Origin: Anaeramoeba flamelloides
Lineage: Eukaryota; Metamonada; Anaeramoebidae
DNA length: 64,000 nucleotides
Direction of reading: 5' to 3'
NCBI GenBank assembly: GCA_027625915.1
Contig: JANTQA010000051.1
Location: 992,501-1,056,500, forward strand
The notes beneath the pieces were generated by a model. The model made no database searches, was not told where the DNA came from, and was given only the letters and a program-made list of their open reading frames with translations. This document shows, piece by piece, positions 48,530 to 60,547 of this stretch (position 1 is its first letter; every line of letters starts with the position of its first letter). Made by a program: the position numbers and the translations under genes.

Positions 48530-49860
48530 TTAAAAAAAGAAAATCAAAATACAGTATTCCGGTATTTAATAATTCATATTTAGAACTTCCAAAAGTAAAT
48601 ATTTTTTCACTTTTTTAATTTCAAAGATTTAGCTCAATAATTATTAAATTTTCAAAACCCAAAAGAATGATTATTTGAGCTTCTTTTTTATGAAGTGAGT
48701 TCTTATATTAATACTTTTCTAATAATTTGTCAAAATAATCAAAAGCTATTTCTTTATTATTTGAAATAATTGAAATATTTGAAAACTTTTCATTAATTTG
48801 AGACAAATTTAAGATTTTTTGCAAATTTGTAGATTGAACACCAATTACTCACTCCAAAAATTTCGGGCAAAATACAGATATTTATATAGAAAATTTTTGG
48901 TTTTTTTCTGAATATAAAAATAATTTATAATTAGTGTTTTTTAGTAATATCCAAAGGATCCTTGTTAATTGATTATACTAACAAAAAGCACTCTTTTTGC
49001 AAATCATTTTTTTTTTTTTTTTGAGACATTTACACAAAATAAACGAAGATAATTAACCTTCAATATTAACGTATCTTAATTTTAAACAAATATAATGATA
49101 GATGTTAATCTGTTAAATATAAAAATAAATAATGTTATTAGCTAAGTATATGTAGAATTGTTATCCCCTTGCTTCACATTATAAATAGTTTTTATTTTTT
49201 CTCCCAGTATTACATATTGGATTCTAGAAGAAACAGATAAGGCCCAAAAGGTAGATATGATATAATTTTCCAAAAGTTATTATATTTAGAAAAAAAAAAT
49301 TCTTAATTAGCATGTCCAAAATTGAATTTTCTAGAAATAAATTTAATTAATTTTCATAAAAATCTGAAAAAAAAAACATTAAATACCGATAAAAAGGGAG
49401 TAAAGGTTTAAGAAACTAGGAAATATTATTTATTTTTTTTGTCAAAGGCAATAAAGTAATTATTTTCCATAGAATAGAAATATACCTGATAAATGATTTC
49501 ATTCCACAACTTTGGAGAAATGAGTTATTATTATAAAAGAATTGTTTTTTTTTCCAATTATTTTTTCAGTAAAAACGATCTGGATCCCCTTTTTATTGGA
49601 TTTTTGTATCAAATTAGAAAAAGAAAAATTTGCCAAACAATTTTCTTTTTATGAAATCTCAACTTTTAGTAATTACTGATAATTTGTTTGAACAAATAAC
49701 ATTGAATCTTTCATCATATTCTATCATAAAAGAAAACCCAATCAAATATTGAATCCTTGAAGATCCAAAAAAAAAAAATCATTATATTTTCTTTAATTTT
49801 TAAAATTTTAAATTAAATTCCTAATTATTTAATAGATAAGATAATATTCCTTTTCTAATA
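48530..49860 (+). repeat. Dispersed repeat H, copy 2
   Basis: Patchy collinear match to 3830-5080 (AGAACTTCCAAAAGTAAATA; CAACTTTTAGTAATTACTG; a TATTGAATCCTTGAAGATC-like end). It lacks the family B MITE present in copy 1. No gene is seen between the phosphatase start and the RasGEF end. Confidence 0.4.
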
Positions 49861-49939
49861 TTAAGAATATAAACAGCGAACTTATATTATCTATATATTA
49901 GTGAAAAAAATAACTCGTATGAAAATAATCACAGACAAG

Positions 49940-50350
49940 ATTTTTAATTATGAATTTTAGTAAAATTTTTGTGTAATTTCTGTATTTTAAAATCAAATTA
50001 TTGTATTTAAAAATCAAATTCCTAAAATTACAACTCACTAACTTATTGAATCGATGATTAATCAAATTACACTCGTTCAAAACAATATTCAATTAAAAAA
50101 AAAACAAGAAAAAAAATCCATTTCCGAAATCCAGTAAAACCTCTATAAAACTATAATAATTTTCTCAAAAAAAAGTAGATCTACTTTTGCTCTTCTTTCT
50201 TTTAATTGAGTATTCTATAGAAATTTTACTTTAATGAACTTTGGGTAGGTTTATTATTGGGTTTCAAACATCAAAATTTGGTTATTTATAAATAGGATTG
50301 GAATTTAAATAAAATTAATTACACAAAAATTTAACTAATATTAACAATTA
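49940..50350. mobile_element. Relative of the 23 kb palindromic element, without nested MITE
   Basis: Matches 23270-23480 and 23700-23865. Shared words include ACAACTCACTAACTTATT, GATGATTAATCAAATTACAC, GAGTATTCTATAGAAA and GGTTATTTATAAATAGGATT. The outer parts are short inverted arms. Where the 23 kb copy holds a family B element, this copy runs directly through. Confidence 0.55.
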
Positions 50351-51149
50351 AAAAAATATGTAAGTGATGAGTTTCATGTCAAGCCTTTTTCTCCCTACCG
50401 TATATCTGAAGTATATTTGCTAAATAAATATTTATTTTAAGAATACTTATTTATTTATTTATTTTATTTCTAGTAATTAAAATAATTGTAATATCAATAA
50501 TAAGATAATACACTAAATATGGGTTTTAATCTTATTTTTCAGTAGATTAAATTTTAAGAAAAATTTTTTCTTCATCAAAAAAAATAAGTGTGGAAATATT
50601 TTAAAAAAGTTTTCTATTTAATGGAATCAAATTTTTTGAGCTGTAAATGATCAAAATACTCATTTTTTGAGGAAAAGAATACAATATAACATTGTAAAAT
50701 TATTACTTTTAATTTAGGATTTAATTGAATGGAATTTTTGTTTTTATATTTAAAACAAACAAAAAAGTTTCAGTAACTAATTGATTCTAAAGGGAATTCG
50801 AAATTATTATTTTAAAAATTTAAATTAATCAAATGATTTAATAAAGGTAATAAATTATTAGAATACTAAAAGGAATTAAAATATTTATATTTTCTAAGAA
50901 TTTAATTAAATTTTAAGTTTTATTTTATTTGGTTCTTGTTATTATTATTTAACTGGATCAAAATAAAATTTTTATATTTTGAAATTACAAAATAAAAAAA
51001 AAAAAAAATTGTAAAAATTTTTAAATTTCAAAATAAAAAAAAATAATAATTATTTAAAGAGAAAAATAAAAATAATATTCAGAGTTTCAAATAGATAGTA
51101 AATTGATAAATAGATGTTTCAATTCTTTTAGGATTAATTTGAATAATTA
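50351..51149. other. AT-rich spacer before the RasGEF 3' end
   Basis: Nothing recognised beyond homopolymers and AT-rich low-complexity sequence. Confidence 0.5.
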
Positions 51150-54100
51150 TTATTTTACATTATTTCTAGATCCTTTCAGTGGCTCTAATCTTAAGGATTT
51201 AGATAATAATTCTTCTTTCGTGAGAGTTTGAGGAAGGTCGTTTAATAAAATTTTAATTTGGTGAATGCTAATCAAAGAATATTTCATTAATTGAAATTTA
51301 TTTAAACGTGTTACTGTTTCGTAAATCTTTCTTCTTTTAGCAAAGTTAATCAATTTTCCGATATAATCATCTTGGGTTTTTTCTCTAATTGAAAGCTCCT
51401 TTAAATAATAATCTAAATTCGGGATACAAGGTTTATCATTGATTTTGTCAATAATTCTGATATATTCTATATAACTATTATCATTTGGAATAATTTCTTT
51501 AAATGTATTGAAAAGTTTTTTATCATTTTTAGGAACTTCATTCCATGTAAATTTTAATCTTGAGACTGGCTCACTTGATAGCCCAACAACAATACCCCTT
51601 AGACCATGGAAATTTTCAAGTTTCAAAAGACGATCACCTAATCTAATAAAGCTACAAATATGCTTAATTCTTTCTTTGATTGTTGGGCAATCCACAATGG
51701 TGAATGTAACCCAATTCGCAATACTTTCAAATCGTTTAATTAAATTTAAAACATTTGGCGATTTAATTTTGGCATTTTCTTTTGACCAAGCTTCTTTCAA
51801 TAACTCTGTTGGCTAATTATAAATTAAAATAGATCAAAATAAATAAAATTATTAATAATTAAAAATAATTATAAAATAATATTTAGAATAAACGAAAAGT
51901 TGAGGATGATGATATTAAAATTGAATAATTTTCAAAATTAACTATCATTAGATAAATAAAAATTAAAAATAATAAGAAAAATAAAATTAATAATAATATT
52001 TTTACTTTAATTTGAAGATACATTTGGTGTTCAATTAAAGTTTCTTGTCTTGCAATTTCTTCTTCATCAATATCATCTAATTTCAGATCTGGGCTCCAAA
52101 TATTTTTTGGTGTGATTGGATCCGGTGGATTTGTTTTAGCTTTGCCAATTCTATTTAAAGTTGAATCCTTTTGCATTTTATTAATGGAACTTCTTAGAAG
52201 TTTAGCTAAATTTTCATTTCCATCATTAACGAGAACATTATCAATAAAATTAGACATTTCGGAAATCAGTCTATGATTAAAATCAGAGAAATAAGTTTCA
52301 ATCCATTTTTTTAATACACGCCCAATAGAAATCTGAATGGTTTTTTTGATTTTTTGATATTCAACAAATTTTTGATCTTGCCTTTTAGGCACATGATACC
52401 TTTCAATTAATTTATCAAGAAAGTCTCTTGGAGTGGTAAATGATTGATAAGACATTAAAAACGTGTGAAGATAATCGGTATCGCTTTTCCCGCCTGGGGT
52501 TAATTTTTCAATAAGCTTATTAAGTGTCGCGGCTTTAACAGAACCATTTGCATAAATAATGTTTTCTGAGGATTCTGGTCCTTCTTCCCAGATATTCACA
52601 TTGTGTGCTTCAATTTGAGATTCTTCATAACCAAGCCCAACAAATTCGTTATTTATATAAACTTCAGGATCTAATTTATTATTTTCGTTATCTTCGATTT
52701 CATCGATTTCCTCAGTGGAAAGATTCCATATTTTTTTCATATCAATTACACCCAACTGTAATAATGAAAAAAGTTTACTTTTTTTAGAATTCATTTCCTC
52801 AGCTATAATATCACCATAATATATAACATATAATATAACATAATACAGAATACATAATTTGATTTTTTTTTTAAAATTAATTATTATTGAGAAGATTTCG
52901 TTACAAAAATTATCATATTGATACAAAATTTATTGTTTAAAATTCTTAATTTTTTTTCTTATTTAAACTTTTGACATAATCATTCTAAAGTTACTGTGGA
53001 ATTTTTACAATACATTGAAATTTATTTATTTATTTATAAAAGCTATATGTTTCCTAATAAACATAAAATTCGTTCTGATAAAGTTAGTTAAACCGTAAAT
53101 TATTATAATAAATACTGGATCAAAATTTTTATCTTTTAAATTTATTTTATCTTAATTCTCTTGAGAAACAAATTCAAAAAAACAAGGTAAACCCCATTCC
53201 AAAAATTTGGACACACCCAAAATCAAAAATAGCCAAAAAGAAACTCAATTTATTTTATTTTTTCAAACATAATATAAAACCTCATTTAAGTAACCCATTA
53301 TTAATGTTTTAATATGTAATCATTTTAATCCAAATAAAAGAAAAAAATATAAAACTCAAAAATAAAAATCATATGTGTCCAAAATAATGAAACCAGCGGA
53401 ACAAAAATTGTATTGTTTAATTTGTTGAAATTTCACAAACAAATGTTGATCGATCAAATGATAAGATACCATCTACCAATTGCATGTGATTTTCCTATTT
53501 TATAAAACTCAACACTAACCTTCTATCAACCATTGAAAAAAAATTCCAGATCTAAGGAAAAAGATTACGTAACTGCAAAAAAGGTAATGAAAACAAAACA
53601 AAAAATGAAAATAGTTGGTAAAATCAAAATTGTTTCCAAATTGAATTTAAAGTCTGGTATTGTTATTCTTTCAATTTTTTAAATTGTGTCCAAATTTTTG
53701 GAATATAGTTTACATGAACGAAAGATTTTCAATTTTTTAAATTGTACAAATTCATTATTAAAACAATTTAGAAATAATGATGGGAAAAAACTTTCAAGTT
53801 TCTGTGATTTCTGTGATTTCTGTGATTTATATGATTTTTTTTTATTCTGAAATTCAATTTTTTGAATTTCGTTAATGATTAAAAAAAAAAAATTTGATTA
53901 GGTATTACAAAATATTAATTTTACCAAAAAAAAAAAAAAGTAAAAAGTAAAAAAAAAACAATTTAAAGTTTGCATATTAATTAATATTGAATAGTTAAAT
54001 TTCAAGAATTAAGTCTAAGTAAAATTCACTTTTGAAACTTATTAAAACTTAAGTTTTTGGGAAGGATTTTGTTTGTAATTTCAAGGTTAAATTCTATTTG

Positions 54101-57100
54101 AAATAACAATAAGAGTTTTATTTGTGTATTTGTAAATTTAAAATAATTTTGAAAACATAACAAATCTTTTAAATGATCTTGTAGATTCAGTATATTTGGG
54201 ATTTTTATTTCAAAATAATCGTTTAGATAGAATAGAAACTTAACCACGTTGTTCATCATTAATGTAGTAATTACACAAAAGAAGAAAAAAATTGGTTTTA
54301 CTTTTGTGGTTTTCATAATCTAGATTATTGAGATTAATATATTTTTAGAGAAATCGTTTTAAATTCAACAAAATATTAATACTGTAATTTTCCAATTAAT
54401 AAATGATTATTATTATTTCAATTCCCGCAATAATTTGTTGTTAACAATGAAGAGAAAAAAATAAAAAGATTTTTACAAACTAATTAAAAACCAAAATTTT
54501 TGTAGATTGAAATTAACTTCCTTATGGTTCCCCCTCATTGAAATTTGAGATAAAATTAAATTTTTTATTAAATTGGAATTTAGTAGTAATTTAAAAACAG
54601 GTGAAAACTGAAAATTTTTTTAATTTCTCATAAAATTTTTTAAAGTTGTTATTCAGACATTTTATGTTTACGATTGAAAACTTTCTGTTTTCACTTTTTT
54701 TAAAATGAATATAATATAATAGTTTAAATTTCGATTTAATTTTTGAAAAAATAACTGACAAATAGTTAACCCTCAAAAGATAATTTTTTTTTTCTGATTT
54801 TTAGTTTTTGAAAATTATTTCCATAATTCATCATCAAGTGCAAAAATGATTTCTCTATTTTTAGAGTTTTTTTGATAAAAATCGATTTTTAGAAGAAACT
54901 CCTTATGTCATTCCCTTTATGAGGTGTGATATAAATTTTCAATTAAGAATGAGTATTTTGAGTGAGTATCGTTAGATTTAGTTAAAGTATAACTGTTCCT
55001 GTACCTTTTTTAAAATCGATTTTTATCAAAAAAATTCTAAAAATAGAGAAATCATGTGTCCATTTGTGTCACCTTTGATTGTAAGCAATCAAAAAAAAAA
55101 AAATACCAGAGAATTGATTTTGTCTGTATCTTTTGTTATAAATTAAAGAATTTTTCGTAATTATTTTTGAAATTTCTGATTTTTTTCTTAGGTTTGGAAA
55201 ATTAAATAAAAAAAATTAGCGAATTTTCATTTACTATTAAATTCCAAATAATTTGACAATTTTTCTTTACAGAGCATTTCTGAATGAAATCTCCAATTGG
55301 TTTTTATTTTAAAAAGTTAGTTCAGTGAAAACCTTTATAGATCATGAGATTACTGAATAAAAATTATTAATCAATCAAGTGAAAAAATAAAAAAAGTAGT
55401 AAATTTAATTTTCATAAGCGGTAAAATAGAAAAGAAGAGAAAATTACAATTTTATTTGAAAATATTTGTTTAGGAAACAGTTTCATAAAATAAGATTCAT
55501 TCTGAATGGGAGATTTTCAAAAAGTATTTTTTTTTTTTTTTTTTTTGTAATTTTTGGAGCGAGAATATATCAAAATCATATTTCAGATCTCACAATTGAA
55601 TTATTTTCAAAATGAAATTCAATAAAATCGAAACTGAAAGTGAACTAAAGAAAACAGAAAAGAGAAAAATCTATTTTGTTTTTTTGAGTATAAAAAAAAT
55701 TCGAAAAATTGAGCTTTTCTGAGTATTTGGTAATTAAATTCAAACAATTCAAATTTTTTTTTGGTTTTAAGTGGACAAAAATCCTGTTAGTTGGAAATAG
55801 AATTTCTGAAAATAAACAAAAATAAAAAAGAAAAAATTTGCAAATTTTCAAATTTAACAAAGACCAAAAGAGAAGAAAAAAAAAAAATGGAAAAAAGAAA
55901 AGATATTTACATCTTAAGGAAGACTCATTCTCTAAACTTCTTAAAGATTTTTTTAATCCAACTGAATTAAAGTGTTGCATAATTAATCCTAATACTTGTT
56001 TTGTTGATAAATTGTCTTTAACTTCTGTTTTTGATTGTGAAATTAATCTTCCAAAACTATTTTTGTTGATGGGTAACAAAAAAAAAAAAAAAAAAAAAAA
56101 AAGAAAAAAGAAAAAAAAAAAAATTTTGTTTTTGAGTAACAAAACATCAAGATCCAAAATAAGATAAGATCATTTTAAAACATAAAAGAAAAAGAAAAAG
56201 AAAAAGAAAAACAAATTTGGGAAAAGGAAAGGTACCTTGTTTCTTTTGTAAGAGGAATAATTTTTTCTCTCAAGTCTAGAACTGAGGGATGTTTTTGAAG
56301 TACAAAGGGAAGCCAATCCATTTTTTTCATTTCGTGTTCTTGTTTTGCTTCGAATTGTTCTTGAAGTTCTTTCTCTTTTTGCTTTTCCATTTCTTCTTTC
56401 AGTTTTTTGTTTTTTAAAACCTTGTCTTCTGTCGAAACACTGATTCCAAGTAGTTCTTCGACTTTACTTTTTTTTTTTATTTGTGGTTGTTTTTCAATTG
56501 TTGTTTGTGTTTTTTGTGTTTCTTGAGTTGTTGTTTGTGTTTCTGTTTGTGTTGTTAGGTTTTGTTCTTTATTTTGGTTGGTAGTTTGTTGGGAAGTTTG
56601 AGGTGGATAGTCTGGTGGTGGTGGAAGGAGTGTTCGCAAATATTTGTCTCCTCTTTGTTGGGGTAGTTTGTTCTCGATCATTTGTTCATTTGTTTGTTGT
56701 TCAGGTTCTTGAATTTCTTTTTCTTTTTCTTTTTCTTCTAGTTGTTGTTGTTGTTGTTGTTCTTCTTCTTCTTCTTCTTTTATTTGTGTTGTTGTTTGGG
56801 TTTTGGTTTGTTGTTGTGTTTCTTCTTTTTGTTTTTCTTGTATTTGTGTTGTTGTTTGTTGTTTTGGCTGTATTTTTGTTTGCAGATTGTCTGTCTGTGT
56901 CATTTGTTTTTCTTGTTCTTGTTGTTTCGGCTGTATTTGTGTTTGAACTGATTTTTGTGTTTGTTCTTGTTGTTTTGGTTGTGTTTCTGTTTCTGTTTGT
57001 GTTTGTGTTTGTGTTTGATTTTGATCAATCTGCTGTGTCACGAGTTTTTTTAAACGATTACGACGACGGTTGGTACGTCTTTGTGGGATGTCCATTGATT

Positions 57101-57137
57101 TTAAAAAATCGGATGCTCTTAATGGTGAGTTTGTCAT
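51150..57137 (-). CDS. LisH-RasGEF protein (Ras guanine nucleotide exchange factor)
   Basis: Four exons on the minus strand: 57137-56236, 56056-55911, 52802-52006 and 51812-51150. Phases agree (2, 1, 0), giving 835 aa. Residues 1-300 are low complexity (QTQTQT and PKQQ repeats, an E-rich run, a PPPPDYPP patch), ending in a charged helix. Exon 2 carries a LisH-like motif (LGLIMQHFNSVGLKKSLRSL). Exon 3 continues LFSLLQLGVIDMKKIWNL, then a RasGEF N-terminal domain (YLHTFLMSYQSFTTPRDFLD). The catalytic CDC25-type domain spans exons 3-4 (IARQETLIEHQMYLQIKPTE, then ANWVTFTIVDCPTIKERIK, FHGLRGIVVGLSSEPVSRLK, CIPNLDYYLKEL, INFAKRRKIYETV). It should promote GDP release from a Ras-family GTPase; LisH motifs mediate dimerisation. 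LisH-RasGEF architecture is known in Dictyostelium. The 3108-nt second intron is exceptional; joining across it is supported by phase and by the LisH-to-LLQLGV order. Confidence 0.88.
53196..53704 (+). mobile_element. Tc1-like MITE family D, copy 3 (in intron)
   Basis: A 509-bp element in intron 2 of the RasGEF gene with perfect 19-bp inverted ends, ATTCCAAAAATTTGGACAC. The TTTGGACACACCC sequence resembles known Tc1/mariner ends. No open frame. It is the best preserved of three copies (others at 21878 and 39502). Confidence 0.75.
53800..53829 (+). repeat. TTCTGTGAT minisatellite
   Basis: About three tandem 9-bp units in RasGEF intron 2, with the same unit and similar flank as at 46270-46302. 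Confidence 0.75.
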
Positions 57138-57691
57138 GATTTTAGAAAAGAAATGAATAGAAGAAAAAAATCTAAAAATGTATGTTTTGATTTGATGGGA
57201 TCGAAAACTCTTTTATATTTTTTTTTCCCAAAAGTTAATCGTAAATTTACTCATCAAGGTTCAATTAAAATTAATAAACAAACTCATTATTCAACTTTAG
57301 AGAAATAAAATAACATTTTGTGGGAATTTAATATTTCCTAATTAATTGTTTAGTAAACCATTGTTGATCCTTTTTTGGTTAGAAATTCCTTGGATTTGCA
57401 ATAGAAAAAGGATAATTAAAAAACTATTTTGTTTTTGACAAATTTCATATTTATTGATTCATGAGAGTTTGTGTAAATAAATACACTTTCAAATTTTTCA
57501 TTTTATTTTATAAATATAAAAAAAATCAAAAAATATTTTATCATTGAAGATTATTAACAAATTGATCTTGTGTGTATTTTTAATAATAAATTTCAAAAAC
57601 ACAGAAATTCAATTTTTTTTTTATAAAAAGAAAATATTAGTAAAAATGCGAAAAATATTCACATTTTGCATATAAATATCTAAATTATTAA
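57138..57691. other. Upstream region of the RasGEF gene
   Basis: AT-rich sequence, probably containing the RasGEF promoter. No defined element could be recognised. Confidence 0.4.
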
Positions 57692-58869
57692 GCAACCATC
57701 AACCATTCTAATTTGTATTTTTGATTTAATATTCAAAACCTGTCAATTTTGAACGTGTATTAAGCCTAGAAATGAAAAAAAAAAAAAAAACATCAAAATT
57801 ACTTGAGAAAATGACTGAAAATCAGAATCCAATTGATGGGTATTATCCTGTGAATCAATTCTAAATTTATTAGAATACTTATTATATCAGCAGTTATTGA
57901 TTTTTTTTTTCAAAATATCACATATATTTTTTTGAGAGGCAGTTTATCGCTTCGAAAAAAAATGTATGCTGATCTTTTGAAAAAAAAAATATCAATAACT
58001 ATTGTTATTTTTTGATAGAAATTAGAAAAAAGAAAAAGAAATTTAAAAAAAAACTTTTCATTTCTTTTTTTTATTTTTTAGTATTTGTGATCGTTATCCA
58101 AAATTTTTAACCAAAAAAGTATAATTATTTCAAGTTTTAAAAATGACATGGTTGTTTCTACAGGTCAAAATAAAGGGTTTAAAAATGCTATCAATTTTTT
58201 ATTTATTATTCGATCTGATATTTTGGGATAGAAGAATTTTCAAGTTTTTTCATTCCAAATTAAGTTCCTCAAAATGGTTCCAATTAACCATTTCTAAATG
58301 ATCGTTGCTATATTTTCATTTCAAATTTATATCTTATAAATTTTTGATAAATGTTGCTATTTTTTTTCTTCCTCAAAAACCAATGCTTGTTCCAATGTAA
58401 GACACTTTAGGAATAATTATCGCATATATTCAGTGATGTTGATCTGAAAAATATAGCAACATTTTTCATATTTTTTCCCAAAAATTCACTTGAAGAAGAT
58501 AACATAATTATTTTTTTTTTTTTACATTTGTAAAATAAGAGTATAATTTTCTTTTGATCTTTCCCTCAATTATTTTTGGAATTTAAAAAATAAATAATTA
58601 ACTTTTAAAATTTTTTATTTATCATAAATTGGATTTCTTCAATTTATTTAAATTCAAAAAAAATCAAACAGCTTTCTCAAATTACAATTCTTATAAATAT
58701 TTTAAATAGAAAAATAGGATTACGAAATTCTTATTTAATACAAACATTTAATTTTTATTTTTGTTCTTTTTCAATATTTTTTTTTCATTTTTACATTTAC
58801 CTAAGCGTTAAAAGTGATATTTTTGGAATCTTAAATCAAAAAATACAAATTAGAATGGTTGATGGTTGC
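57692..58869. mobile_element. 1.2 kb terminal-inverted-repeat element, family F
   Basis: Ends are inverted repeats of about 45 bp. The left end is GCAACCATCAACCATTCTAA, followed by TTTGTATTTTTGATTTAA; the right end is the inverse. The interior of about 1.1 kb has no open frame of note. A target duplication is not evident. Single copy in this window. Confidence 0.6.
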
Positions 58870-58890
58870 TGACCAATTTAGTTATTTATA

Positions 58891-59088
58891 CAGTCAGTTT
58901 CACTTTTAAGGCACAAACTTTCAACGAAATTTAAGGCACAAAAAAATCTCAAATTAAAGCACAATTTTTTGGAATTTTAATTTTCACAAATTATTTTACT
59001 AGAATTTGAATTTTGTGCCTTAATTTGAGATTTTTTTTTGTGCCTTAAATTTCGTAGAAAGTTTGTGTCTTAAAAGTGAAACTGACTG
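58891..59088. mobile_element. MITE family B, copy 5 (youngest-looking)
   Basis: A 198-bp near-perfect palindrome flanked by TA on both sides. Left end CAGTCAGTTTCACTTTTAAG, right end its inverse. The arms pair over about 85 bp with few mismatches. TA target duplication and end structure fit a Tc1/mariner-type MITE. It lies 21 bp beyond the family F element. Confidence 0.8.
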
Positions 59089-59958
59089 TATGAAAAATAT
59101 GAATATATTTCTGATCTATTACTATTTTTATCAAACAAACTGGAAAATCTAATTTAATGTTATTTTTTATTTTACTGCCAATAATTGTTAAAATTAAATG
59201 TTTATTTTATTATATTTTTTATTCTAAAGAGAGGAAATTAATATCGTCAACAGATTTTTTTGTTTTTTTAATATCTCTAATTTTTAAAAAAAACATAGAC
59301 ATATGATGACACTCTATGAAACTAGATAGATTTCTAAATTTTTGTTTAGAAATATCAATAAGAAATCATACCTTTCTGAATTATAACTAATTATTTATCT
59401 TTTTCTTGAATCAAAATTTATTTATTAAAATTAAGTATCCTGTATATATTTTGGCTTGTTTTAAAATATTTTGATTTTTTCCATTCAAAAATTTCTGTTA
59501 TTTTGGAATATCAATAAGGAAATATAATCATATATGCATACTTCTATTCCTTCTTTTTTATAATTAGAACTACGACATTTTGAATATTTTACTTTATGAT
59601 ATTTTTATTGAAAAGAGGTTTTCATGAACACATATATTATCATGATATTCGAATTAATTTATAATAATATTTTTAAAAAAATCGTGATTAATCCTACTTT
59701 ATAACAAAAAAATCATAAAATCACGATATTCCAGATTTTCTCAATAATATAAAAATCGTCGAAAAAATGAAAAATTATTTTTTTGAAATTACCTTAAAAA
59801 AAATCTCTTAACTTTTACAAAGCCTTGAGATTTTTACAAAACTTCCCCCTTTAAAAATGTTAGAAAGTTTTAGTAAGAGTTGTGAATTTTCATAAGTGTT
59901 TGAAAGTTTTGATAGAATTAAAATTTTTAGAAACTGAAGGGTTTTATTTGTAGAAAAA

Positions 59959-59990
<32 letters not shown>
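59959..59990 (+). repeat. Poly-T tract
   Basis: About 30 consecutive T immediately before the family C element starting at 59995. Confidence 0.85.
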
Positions 59991-59991
<1 letters not shown>

Positions 59992-59994
59992 GTA

Positions 59995-60547
59995 AACTCT
60001 TTTTCAGTCAAAGGGGCCCAGTTTTATTGAAGAAATGGAAGACATTCTATGACTTTAATTCATTACTCTTATCAAACTAAAATTTTCATTTTTTAGATCA
60101 AAATCATTTTTTCTCATTTTGTAAAATTTTGTTTTTTTTGTTTTTTGCTTTTTGCTTATTTTTTTTTTCTGTAATTTTTTTTTTAAAAATTAACTGTGAA
60201 AAAAAAAAGGTTTGAAAAACGAAATAAACATTAAGAAAAGTTAAGCTTTGTATGTTCTTTTAAAATACATACATTTACAAGTAAAAAATCTTATTATCAA
60301 CAATTTTAATTTCCTAAAGAAATTGAGAATTTTGCACGAGACGTTCCAATGAATGGGGCCCAAAAAATTTTTTAACATTTTTTTTTTTTTGAAATTTATG
60401 GTTTGTTCAGGGGTTTCTTTTATAATTATGGACTCTTATAAGAAGTTTATTATTTCTGGTATTTCTAAACAATCTAAGTTTGGTTGATTCTTAAAAATAA
60501 AGTGACTTTTTCAATTTTGGCTAGGAAACTTTGAGTGAAATGGAGTT
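59995..60547 (+). mobile_element. MITE-like element family C, copy 2
   Basis: A 553-bp element bounded by AACTCTTTTTCAGTCAAAG and the imperfect inverse CTTTGAGTGAAATGGAGTT. TA lies directly outside each end. Collinear with 22506-23060. No open frame. Confidence 0.7.

Noticed and set aside
51150-52926. RasGEF as a stand-alone gene starting near 52794
   Set aside because: The reading upstream of 52802 is non-protein-like. A phase-1 acceptor at 52803 joins the LisH exon at 55911 in frame, giving the expected LisH-RasGEF order.
56603-57139. 178-codon plus-strand frame rich in Leu and Val
   Set aside because: Antisense to exon 1 of the RasGEF gene; produced by the reverse complement of Gln/Thr-coding repeats.
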